Assembly: GCA_022432975.1 (NCBI GenBank)
Contig: CM039512.1
Location: forward strand, 42,755,124-42,819,123
From: Begonia masoniana
Lineage: Eukaryota > Streptophyta > Magnoliopsida > Cucurbitales > Begoniaceae
Direction: 5' to 3'
Length of the DNA: 64,000 bases
The stretch's first letter is position 1. Each line of letters opens with the position of its first letter. The translations under genes were made by a program, and so were the position numbers. Shown here piece after piece: positions 33,766 to 43,164 of this stretch. The notes beneath the pieces were generated by a model, which saw nothing but the letters and a program-made list of their open reading frames with translations, searched no databases and was not told where the DNA came from.

Positions 33766-36170
33766 TGTAATACCCGGCTTGTACGGATTTTGGATTTAAT
33801 ATATTATATTAATATTTTATTATATATGTGGCATTTTTGGTAAATATGTCAAATCAGGTCCGTTTCACGAAAAGAAAGCGTCATTACGATCCTAACGATT
33901 AATTGGAATTTTAGGAAAATTTAGGGAATTTTCGGAATAATAACACTATATTCCGAGTAATTACCTTTATCGTAATGTAAAGGACGTTTCAGTAAAAACA
34001 GTAAACGGGGTCCGATTTGCGAACGGACAGTTTTAATAATTCCCAAATAATAAGTTGGAGTTATTGCGAAATAAGGAAATTTGGCGAATCCGAATCTTTG
34101 GTCGATTAATGATACGAATGACGAAACATATATAAAAACTATGGAAGGACATTTTAGTAATTTACCAAATCAATTTTATAAAATATCACAAAATCCTTTT
34201 CCTCCTCATTTCTTTCTTCTTCTTCCCTGGAGCTCACGATAACAGAGAGCTTCTCCCTTTCTCCCTCACGCGAGCCGTTGACATTTTACCTCCGATTCAA
34301 CCTCCGTTCGTTCCGTTTTCTTCGTGCTTTCTCCTACAATCGACGTTCTAGGTATGAACCTACAATCTTAGAGCTTTTATTTCAATGTTTACGGAGTTTG
34401 AACAATTAGGGTTTCGTTAGGTTTCGTTTAAAAGTCGAGATTTAGGGCTCGAAGTTGATAGATTGTTATAGTTTACGAACGTATTTCACGTATTAAGCGT
34501 TATTGGAAGAAGTTAGGACGATTTAGGAGAAATGTTAAATTTGTAAATTTCGGGTTTTCGGAAAACTCTTAAATTGGATTTCGGGGTATCGAGCGTAGAT
34601 TAATGGATTTAATGCCTCGATAAGTTAAGTTGGAACGTTAGGAAATTCCTTAGTTAAGGTTTTGTAAATTTGGACGATCGATAGCTTAAATTGGTTTTAA
34701 CGTCGATATTGTGTTTTGCTTCAGACAAACAACGCTCGTGGACGGAGCTTGAGTTGCTTTGGACACGAGGTAAGTTCTCGTGATTCTTCTCTGGCCGATT
34801 GGCCTACACCGTACGTCGACTGTCGTGTCAAGGAATTTTGGAGACGCACTTGTTTTATATTGCTTTGGTTGGGTAGCTAGGTTTATTTGTTTTATAGATT
34901 ATGTTTTACAGTCTTTGATGGTATACATTATTGCTTGTTTACTTTAAGATATTGAACTGTTCACGCATCACTTGTTTTAAAGAAAAACATGAAAATGAAC
35001 TTCCTCACAGAGTTTTAAAGATAATGTAAAGCATAGCATCGGCCGAAAGGCGTATTGGCCGAAAGGCGTATTGTTATCGGTCATGCGAGGTGGGGCTCAG
35101 GCACGGCTGTACGTGTTGTAAGCGTGCACCCCCTGCTTCTAGCTGGAAAGAGTAGTCCGCCCGCTGGATAAGCTCTCTCTGGTTAGAGGGATAGGATCTC
35201 GGTGACACCTATTGAGCATTGCATAGTAAAGAAAACATACATGATTAATGAACTCATATGCACAGCATGCATTGCATTTACGTAGAGCTTACTGGGATTT
35301 CATCTCATAGTGTATTGTATGGTGTAGGTGACTTAGACATCGAGGCAGGTGAGGACGATGTCCCTCTTCCTGAGGCATGAATCCAGTTGACGAGGGATGG
35401 CTGCGGTGGTGTGCTGGCGCAGTCGAGGCTTACCTGACCCGTGGGGACAGTATGTATAGATTTTGAGGGTTTGGGACATTTTGGGATGATGTTTGTATAG
35501 AAATATTTTAGGTTGTTTGATTCTGGATAGTTGATAGGTATATATGTATATGTTGATGTTTTGGAAACTGTTTTATAATGGTTTGAAAAGTCTTTCATTG
35601 AATGTATTTTGAAACTGCGTGGTGATTGAAAACAGGAGGATTTGTTTAGGTTTTAAACGTATCCATGCAGTTCGTTTTCATGAAAATGTTCTTAGTTTTA
35701 AAATGTTCTTAGTTTTGCGTCGTGATGTATTGTATGGTTTAGGGTGTAAGAATAAGTTGTATTGTGTAGTTGGCGTAAGAGAAATTGAAAGAATGAATGT
35801 AGAAATGGAAACAGGGCAGAGGGCTTGGCGAATGGTCGCCAAGCCTGGCGATTGAATCGCCTCCCTCTAAAGAAATCCAGAGGGAGTGGCGATTGCAACA
35901 GGCGATTATTCTCCTGTTGCAATCGCCTAGGGGCGATTATTCGCCCCAATTATGGGCGAATAATCGCCTCCCTATTGTATTTTTTTTTAAAATTGTTTTT
36001 AATTTAATTAATTTAAGTTTTAATTAATTAATTTAGGTTATATTTAATTTGTTTGAAAAGTTAGAATTCAATTCCGATTTCGATTCTGGTTTCAATTTCG
36101 GTTTAGTTTCCGCTTAAAGTAAAAAAAAAAAATAGTACGGGAATTGGGTACAGTGTTTAGGGTCGTGACA
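33766..36170 (+). repeat. Right-arm LTR of palindromic element
   Basis: 2405 bp, TGTAATACCCGGC ... GGGTCGTGACA, preceded by a weak purine tract (AAGGTGGGTGGAA). CCGAAAGGCGTATTGG is doubled near 35041-35070. It ends at the GAAAC duplication. Confidence 0.9.
35814..35972. repeat. Hairpin cassette, right-arm LTR
   Basis: Three perfect inverted repeats: GGCTTGGCGA/TCGCCAAGCC (35822-35845), GGCGATTGCAACAGG/CCTGTTGCAATCGCC (35888-35927) and GGCGATTATTCGCCC/GGGCGAATAATCGCC (35932-35968). The first is shared with the left LTR; the other two are not. Confidence 0.9.
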
Positions 36171-37673
36171 GAAACAGTTAGGCGAGACTTTAATGTCAAC
36201 ATCAGCCCTAGCCTAGCAATTAGGGTAAGGAGGAGGGCTATAAATGTGGATTCAACTATGCAATATAAATAGCTGGGGTCGTATGCGTAAGAAGTTCTGA
36301 GATCCAGTCCTAGTAGAACCTTCATTATCAATGTTGACAGTGTTGATGGTCAAACAGAGCCCATATTCAAGCGACTTTACATGTGTTTAAATGCCTGTAA
36401 GAAAGGCCTTTTAACCGGATGTCGACCATTAATAAGTTTGGACGGATGTCACTTGAAAGGGGCATGTCCTGGTTAACTTCTAACCACTATCAGTGTAGAT
36501 GCAAATGACGAAATATATTCTGTTGCAGTAGCTGTTGTCGATGTTGAGTCAAAGAAGTCTTGGAAATGGTTTGTCAGGTTGTTGTTGACGGATATTGGAC
36601 TGATCATGGTGAAGGCTGGACAATCATTTCCGATCAACAAAAAGTAAGTATATGTGATCATTATCAAAGTTTATTTGCTTTCACCTACTAACATATGACA
36701 TATCTTTTATGCAGGGTTTGGAAGTAGTACTTCGAAAACATGTACCAGATGCGGAGGTTCGATTTTGTGTACATTATATGTATGCAAATTTCAAGAAGAA
36801 GTTTCACGGAAAACTCTACAAAGACATTATGTGGAATGCTTCGACTGCGACAACACGTGAAATGTTTGTGAAAGAAATGAAGAGGCTATGGAACTTCGAT
36901 GAAGCAGCATATAGATATCTTGCGGAGTATGATGCGAAGCACTGGTGTAGACATACTTTCAATCATAGATCGAAGTGTGAGCTAACGTTGAACAATCTGA
37001 TCAAGTCATTCAACGCCTTCATCTTACCAGCACGTGATAAGCCAATTGTGACCATGATATAAATGATAAGAATGACAATAATGACAAGAATTTGTAAGAG
37101 GCATGAACAAATGGAGCAACAAAACGGACTACTATGCCCTCAGATACGAAAGAAATTAAACAAACTACGAGTTGAAGGTAGAAATTAGTGTGCAACTGGA
37201 GCTGGGGATGAAAGATTTCAAGTTAGTGATGTCAATCAACAATTCGTCGTTGACTTAGCCAACGCTATTTGCAGTTGTAACCGGTGGCATCTCGCAGGCA
37301 TACCATGTGTTCATGCTGTACCATGCATATCATTAATGAGAAGAGACATTGAATCATAAGTTGATCGTTGCTACCATCGGCAGACATGGTCAAAAAAAAA
37401 AAGAGAACGAGGGATGTTAATGAACCTCAAGGTCAGAGTAAATTGGGCAAGATGCGTAAAGTTATTAAGTGTAGTAAATGTCGGGATCTGAACCATAATG
37501 CTAGAACATGCAAAGGAGTAATCATTGATTCTAGCATGGAAGCCAGTGCCTCAACATCACGAGGAAGATCAACTTTGTTTGGTCTTTCTGCAGCTTGCAT
37601 TAGAATCCAAGTTAGTAATGTTTTTTCTCTTTCCCAATTTGTTATATCGTACTTAATTATTGTTAACAATTAA
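36171..37673 (+). pseudogene. MULE transposase C-terminal half
   Basis: Resumes with VRRDFNVNISPSLAIRVRRRA, then the catalytic region (RLYMCLNACKKGLLTGCRPL, SLDGCHLKG at about 36440). A 71-bp intron (36644-36714, GTAAGT...TTTTATGCAG) lies between the DQQK and GLEVVLRK codons. Then come VRFCVHYMYANFKKKFHG, a SWIM finger (CSCNRWHLAGIPCVHA, about 37270-37320) and a zinc knuckle (CSKCRDLNHNARTC, about 37468-37510). Stops occur (after DSTMQYK, CPG, RVEGRN and DIES), so it is dead. A further splice donor (CCAAGTTAGTAATG) follows near 37608. The order of domains is that of MuDR/MURA-type transposases. Confidence 0.88.
36644..36714 (+). other. Intron in MULE transposase
   Basis: GTAAGTATATG at the 5' side and CTTTTATGCAG at the 3' side. 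Removing it joins QQK to GLEVV in frame, as expected for the family. Confidence 0.8.
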
Positions 37674-38010
37674 TTGTGATCATGCATGAGTCTTCAGTGC
37701 AACCAGGCATTCGCAGAGGCTGATCTTATAACGCTGATATGAATTTGATGTTGATATGAATATGGATATGATTTTTATTATGGATATGGATTATAGACAT
37801 GTATTTTATAATGTTCGTTATGTATATGTAGTTGGATGTAATTATGGAATGAAGTTTGATGTGGATAGCCGAATATTTTTACATTTTCTATATAGCTGGA
37901 TTTTTGTAACAATCTGAGTGAATGAAACAGAAAACACTGATGAACTCCAAAATTGATGAGATTTTTTGAGTTTTGGATACAAACTACATAATTATTATCA
38001 TACGAGTCTA

Positions 38011-38536
38011 CTAAAACAATTGATACAAATTGATCAACAATAATGCAGTAGTGAGATCCCATAATACCAATAACCATAATTTATCCCTCTGCAGCTGCGC
38101 ATTCTTTGACTTAGCTTGTTCGAGTCTTCCTGCAGCTTGTTCGAGTCTTGATTCAGCATGTGCGACTTTTGCTTCAACTTCTTCGAGTCTAGATTGTAAA
38201 ATGTTATGCACATTCTTATGTCTCTCTCCTAATGGTTTGTCGTACTAAGGAAAGAAATTGCATCATCTTATGCTTCTTTGAAAAAGTATCAACCGTTATT
38301 TACAATAGAAATTTATACATCAATTATGACAATCAATAAAAATTTACCTTAAACTTCGGACAATTAAGAAACCTTCGTCCAGGATTCTTCCGTGTCCATC
38401 CTGTTCGCATTCCTGCTCTTACGTTGCAATAACATCTAATTTGAAACATGGAATCTCCACTATTTATTGAAATTTTGCCTCCGGCAATTTGACTGTCTAG
38501 AGTGCCCGATGTTTGTCCATTTCTGCACCTCCTCAT
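38011..38536 (-). CDS. Small GRF-like zinc-finger protein with coiled coil and C-terminal membrane anchor
   Basis: Two exons: 38536-38348 (63 codons) and 38244-38011 (77 codons plus stop), with a 103-bp intron (38347-38245, GTAAATTT ... TTTCCTTAG). Exon 1 ends with a GRF-type finger (CYCNVRAGMRTGWTRKNPGR, then RFLNCP) in which the last Cys/aromatic motif (CxFFxW) is missing. Exon 2 gives YDKPLGERHKN, a charged coiled coil with repeated RLEQA units, and a hydrophobic tail (LWLLVLWDLTTALLLINLY) that could anchor it in a membrane. No lesions. It converges on the transposase with about 340 bp between them. It could be a second MULE gene, a captured host gene or a host gene. The role of GRF-tail-anchor proteins is not known to me. 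Confidence 0.6.
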
Positions 38537-39275
38537 TTTTCTCTCCTATACTTTCACAGCTCAAAACAAAAGTAGAAAACAAAATAATTATAAAAAGAAT
38601 GAACAATAATAACCTCAAACAAAGGAGTAAGACATCATTCCTAGAATCTTCAGATTGCCGCACCTTTACAACCAGTGTTTAGACATTAAGTTGATGTGAA
38701 GAAAACTGTAAATAACATGTAAATCAAGTAAACACCACAGTAGCTTTTTAGTTAAGGAATAAATGGACAACATACAAACTTGAAATAATGCTTATAATCT
38801 GTCATATATCTCTAGCATTGAGTAAAATTCCAGGTTAACTACTCTATAACAGCAAATCAATTAGAAATTTAACATGTCTAACTAATGGCCAAACGTTCTA
38901 ACAAAGACGAAAAAAATTTAACTGATTACCAATTCTAACAGTTTCATAGATTATTTAATACGAAATAGGTATGCAACAATTTAAGCAAACATAATAAACA
39001 GAATTAAAATCATCAACCAACAATAAAAAACACAGGAGGAACATGCTGTAATTCTGTTAACAAATTTAGAACAGAAAATGAACTTCAATAAATTGTTATC
39101 AATATTCAGCAAAATCAACAGAATCAGAGAACTAAAATAACCTCCAGGTTTGGCTCTGATATCGCAGAAAAGTTTATATGGGAACGACTCAAGACCGGAG
39201 CTATTAAAGGATAGTCTTACAGAAGAGAGCTGAGCGCGAATGAGAATCGAGCTGGGAGCCGAGGTTGGGGTCGGA
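38537..39275. other. No gene seen
   Basis: AT-rich, probably upstream DNA of the GRF-like gene. CAGGTTTGGCTCTGATATCG near 39146 and a GC-richer stretch (39230-39275) lead up to the Cassandra array. I found no terminal repeat or coding sequence. Confidence 0.5.
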
Positions 39276-39534
39276 TGTAACGACCCCTTATCCCAGTAAG
39301 ATATTATCTGCTCTGGGGATTGGGCATCCGAATGTGCACGTATGAGTACGACTGCGGGGCAAACCTCGGGTTGCAGGACAAAGCTCGGGACCTAAGCCGA
39401 GTGTAGGCGAATCCCGGGTCGTAAAGAGGGGGTCGTCACAATTCCACATCGCTTGGGGAAGTATATGGAAATGAAACATATTTAAAGAGACTCTACCAAC
39501 ATAGCAAGACGCGTTTTGGAGCACAATTGACAAC

Positions 39535-39614
39535 GGATCCCATAAGAACTCCGAAGTTAAAAGTACTTCGGCGAGAGTAGTACCAGGTTGGGTGACCGAC
39601 TGGGAAGTCCTCGC
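39535..39614 (+). promoter_or_regulatory. 5S rRNA-derived segment, LTR 1 (second copy 40010-40090)
   Basis: GGATCCCATAAGAACTCCGA, AAGTTAAAAGTACTTCGGCG, AGAGTAGTACCAGG, TTGGGTGACC and GGGAAGTCCTCG. AGAGTAGTAC is closer to plant 5S than in the other array. Confidence 0.85.
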
Positions 39615-39770
39615 CAAACAAAGCCGTGAGGGGAGGATATTGAGTCATGACCCAATCCCCAGAGTGAACAATATCTTGCTGGGAAAATGGGTCATTATAA
39701 ATGGTATCAGAGCCTGTACCCAACCGAAAATGTGGCCAACGAGGACGTTGGGCCCCCGAGGGAGGGTGAT

Positions 39771-40174
39771 TGTGATGACCCGAATGTGCACGTATGAGTA
39801 CAACTGCGGGACAAATCTCGGGTTGCGGGGCAAACCTCGGGACCTAAGCCGAGTGTAGGCGAATCCCGGACTCGAGTATAGGCGAATCCCGGGTCGTAAA
39901 GAGGGGGTCGTCACAATCCCACATCGCTTGGGGAAGTATATGGAAATGAAACATATTTAAAGAGACTCTCCCAACATAGCAAGACGCGTTTTGGAGCACA
40001 ATTGACAATGGATCCCATAAGAACTCCGAAGTTAAAAGTGCTTCAGCGAAAGTAGTACCAGGTTGGGTGACCGACTAGGAAGTCCTCGCCAAACAAAGCC
40101 GTGAGGGGAGGATATTAAGCCACGGCCCAATCCCCAGAGCGGACAATATCTTGCTGAAAAAATGGGTCATTACA
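39771..40174 (+). repeat. Cassandra LTR 2 (second array)
   Basis: 404 bp, TGTGATGACCC ... GGGTCATTACA. It is longer than other copies because of a doubled TAGGCGAATCCCGG segment (about 39855-39894). Confidence 0.85.
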
Positions 40175-40189
40175 AGGTCGTGACCCAAT

Positions 40190-41511
40190 TGTTGACTTAA
40201 TTAGTGTTTAAGTCTAACTAAGTTTTTGATGATGTATTTGAATGTTAAATATTTAATTTGATTATGTTTTTTAAATGAGAATAATGAATTATGCAAGGTT
40301 TTTAATCTGTTGGAAATACCCTTAAAAAGGGTATTTTAGTTATCTAATGAATGTGGTTAAGTATACAGGGCTGTATAGTTATTTAACAGGGCTGAAACAA
40401 TCGTTAGTCAAAGGCGGATGAGATAAATGAAGAACTCCACCGCTCGCTACATGACAAAGGCGGATGAGATAAATGAAGAACTCCACCGCTCGCTACAAGA
40501 CAAAGGCGGATGACTTCAAGAAGATATCCTACGCTCGCTAGACGACAAAGGCGGATGATTTCAAGAAGATATCCTACGCTCGCTAGACGACAAAGGCGGA
40601 TGACTTCAAGAAGATATCCTACACTCGTTAGACGACAAAGGCGGATGACTTCAAGGAGACATCCTACGTTCGCTAGATGACAAGGGCAGAAGACTTCAAT
40701 AAGACGTCTAACACTTCATCATCCGACACCGGTTCAGCAAATAAAGATTTATCATCCTATGCCGGTTCAACATTTTGAAGTTGCATCCACCGATGGCGGT
40801 TCAAGACTAAAACAACATTGTCTTCCTCCAGAATTAAAAATTAGCGCAAAGCTACAGTGACGTCGTTTTCAGCTTTAACTCCAGTACATTAATGGCGACG
40901 ACGAACATCAATTTCAGATGCAACGGATATCAGCTTAAGTACGGATGCTTCCCAACGGTAAAATTTTTCCATTTGAGGAAAGAAGCATTCAAGTCTGTGA
41001 AGCAGAAATCAGACAGAGTATTTAAGCCGAGGTTAGAGCACAAAGGAACAACTTTTGCGAATTTGAATCTTGAGCCGTAACCTGCGAATTCTATCATACT
41101 CTGTATTTCCACTACACCTCTTTGCTTTAACTTGAGATTTAATTCTTGTGAGAGTGTAGTCTGTGCTTGTAATTTACAAACTCAAAAACTGTAAAGGCAG
41201 TGGATTGTCGCCCGTGAAGAACAATCCAGATTTGTGTAAAAGGCAGTAGATCGAAGCCCGACAATTCGATCTGTGTTTTCTCGTTGAGGAGAAGGTTAAG
41301 AATCTTCAAGGGGGAGCCTTGGAGCGTGAACATAGGCAAGTTTAGCCGAACCACGTTAAAAATCCTGGTGTTAATTTCTCTCTCTCTCAACTTTATTTGA
41401 TTGTCTGCTGTTAGCCTTTAAGTTTTAAGAACACGAGAGAAATTATCTAGATTACTAAATTAAGCTTAAAAGTCTAATTCACCCCCCCTCTTAGACAATC
41501 TCGATCCTATA
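40190..41511 (+). repeat. SIRE-B 5' LTR
   Basis: 1322 bp, TGTTGACTTAATTAG ... CGATCCTATA (terminal CA mutated to TA). U3 contains a 45/46-bp minisatellite (40409-40725), CAGTGACGTCG near 40855 and a TATTTAAG box near 41018. The distal part matches SIRE-A and SIRE-C. Confidence 0.88.
40409..40725. repeat. 45/46-bp minisatellite in SIRE-B U3, seven units
   Basis: Units start with CAAAGGCGGATGA at 40409, 40455, 40501, 40546, 40591 and 40636, plus a degenerate one at 40681. The first two are one subtype (AGATAAATGAAGAACTCC), the rest another (CTTCAAGAAGATATCC). The sequence differs from the tandem unit in SIRE-C. Confidence 0.9.
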
Positions 41512-41513
41512 AT

Positions 41514-41525
41514 TGGTATCAGAGC
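41514..41525 (+). other. Primer binding site, tRNA-Met (SIRE-B)
   Basis: TGGTATCAGAGC, two bases after the LTR end, followed by AAGG as in SIRE-C. Confidence 0.9.
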
Positions 41526-41577
41526 AAGGTTTAATATTGTCTAAGTTATTTATCTAGAAAATATTGTGATATTTGAA

Positions 41578-43156
41578 ATGGCATTCAACACACACTCTAC
41601 ACAAATAGAAGGTCAATTTACCACTATACATCCATTCTTTGATGGTAATGATTATGTGTACTGGAAATCTATGATGATAATTTATGTTCAGGCTATGGAC
41701 TATGACATGAAATAATATAGAATTTGGTCCATTTAAAGCCATGAAAACTGAAAACGGGGTTAGCATACCAAAAAGGTCTAATGAATTAACTGAATCTGAC
41801 AAGAAGAATTTAAGCTTAAATGCCAAGGCTGTAAACACTCTACACTGTGCTCTGAACAGAGATGAATTTAATAGAGTACAAGAGTGTGAGAGTGCACAAG
41901 AGATCTGGCACTTACTAGAGGTCACACACGAGGGCACAAATCAGGTGAAGGAGAGCAAACTGAATTTGCTCATACATGAGTATGAACTATTCTCTATGCC
42001 TAAGGATGAGTCTGTCTCTTCTATGTTTACAAGATTTACTAACATAACTAATGGTTTGAAAGCTCTTGGTAAATCTTACTCTAGTGAAGAACAGGTCAGG
42101 AAGATCCTTAGATGTCTTCCAAGAAGTTGACAGCCGAAGGTAACCGTCATTCAGGAAGCAAAGGATCTTAAAGCTCTAAAGCTTGAAGAGCTCATTGGAT
42201 CTCTCATGACGCATGAGATCATAATGAGGTCTAATGAGAAGGAAGACCTCAAGGAAAAGGAGGCTACAAAAAGGAAAGATATTGTCCTGAAAGCTTCCTC
42301 CAGTAAACAAGAAGTATCCGAGGAAGAAGAAGAAGAAGATGATGAGGATATTGCCCTCATTACAAGGAGGTTCAGCAAATTCCTCCAGAGAAAAAGAATG
42401 CAAGGAAGGAGATTTCCAAGGGCTGAGAAATCTCAAAAGGAAAAGGAAATCACATGTTTTGGGTGCAGCAAGTCTGGCCATATGAAGGCAGATTGTCCAC
42501 AGGCCAAGAAGAATCCCAAGAAATTTAAGAAGAAGGCTATGAAGGCCACTTGGGATGACAGTGAAGGTGACACCTCCTCTTCAGAAGATGAGGAAGTGGC
42601 AAATCTATGCTTCATGGCCAAGGAGGATGAGGTTAGTCATTCTTCTAGTGTTAATGAATCTGATGATGATAGCGAAAGTGAGGAGGATAATTTAATTGAT
42701 GCTTTTAATGATCTAGTAAAGCAGTATAACATACTTAAATCCAAGTACAATTCCTTAAAGAAGGAAAATGCAAATGTCGTAGAAAATCATGCTAAGGAGT
42801 GTAATCTACATGTCAAGGAAATAGATAAGCTCAAAAGCAAAAATGGAGATTTGAATGCAATTATTCTAAAATTTACTAATGGCACTAAGTTGTCTAAGAT
42901 GTTATTAGGTAGTCAGAGAGCAAATTTTGACAGAGCTGGTTTAGGGTACAACAAGTCTAATAAAAAGAAAGTTTTTAAAAATTTCTTTGTTAAATCCTCT
43001 GTCTGCCATGCATGTAATGAAGCAGGACATAAATCTTTTGTGTGTCCGTTAAAAGCAAACAATATGAAATCAAGTGGTAAACTTCAATGGGTTCCCAAGG
43101 GAACCAGACCTAACGCTAGGACCCAAAAGATTTGGGTACGTAAGAAGACAACCTGA
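41578..43156 (+). pseudogene. SIRE-B gag
   Basis: MAFNTHSTQIEGQF starts like SIRE-C gag. A 2-base deletion near 41712 shifts the frame, and a TGA at 42128 replaces the Trp of CLPRAWQPK. Otherwise readable: capsid part (AVNTLHCALNRDEF, THEGTNQVKESK), zinc knuckle 1 (CFGCSKSGHMKADC), an acidic/coiled middle and zinc knuckle 2 (CHACNEAGHKSFVC), ending KKTT-TGA. Two knuckles and the long acidic linker match SIRE-C. Confidence 0.9.
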
Positions 43157-43164
43157 TTTCTGTC

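Larger units (their letters stand above)
25968..36170. mobile_element. Palindromic Tekay-type gypsy element (head-to-head arms)
   Basis: Left arm, minus: LTR 25968-28348 plus integrase and RNase H to about 30090. Right arm, plus: zinc knuckle, protease, RT, RNase H and integrase (30150-33725) plus LTR 33766-36170. Both outer ends are the U5 end (left reads TGTCACGACCC, right GGGTCGTGACA). The flanks are GACAC (25963-25967) and GAAAC (36171-36175), a 5-bp duplication with one mismatch, and the MULE frame (SSIIDT / VRRDFNVN) continues across. No gag and no primer site are present. It best fits one insertion of a palindromic cDNA. Confidence 0.85.
25057..38536 (+). mobile_element. MuDR-type MULE (approximate limits), interrupted
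   Basis: A MULE transposase pseudogene in two halves (25085-25967, 36171-37673) with a convergent GRF-like gene on the other strand (38536-38011), interrupted by the palindromic gypsy element. The host frame resumes cleanly across that insertion. True ends and terminal inverted repeats were not found; the limits given are those of the coding parts. Confidence 0.6.
39276..40174 (+). mobile_element. Cassandra array with inverted U5 tip
   Basis: Begins with a 50-bp inverted copy of the LTR 3' end (39276-39325: TGTAACGACCCC ... GGGGATTGGGC). Then follow LTR 1 (39326-39699, lacking its first ~10 bp), a primer site (39702-39713), an internal region, and LTR 2 (39771-40174). The 5S-like segments are at 39535-39614 and 40010-40090. 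Both outer ends are therefore U5-type. No clear target duplication: TCGGA on the left, AGGTC on the right. The next 15 bp (AGGTCGTGACCCAAT) resemble LTR sequence (GTCATGACCCAATCCCC), so more Cassandra may lie beyond the SIRE-B insertion. Confidence 0.88.

Noticed and set aside
25968..36170. Ordinary full-length element with inverted LTR annotation error
   Set aside because: Coding strand switches at 30147/30150 together with LTR orientation, and both outer ends read as U5; a normal LTR element cannot give this.
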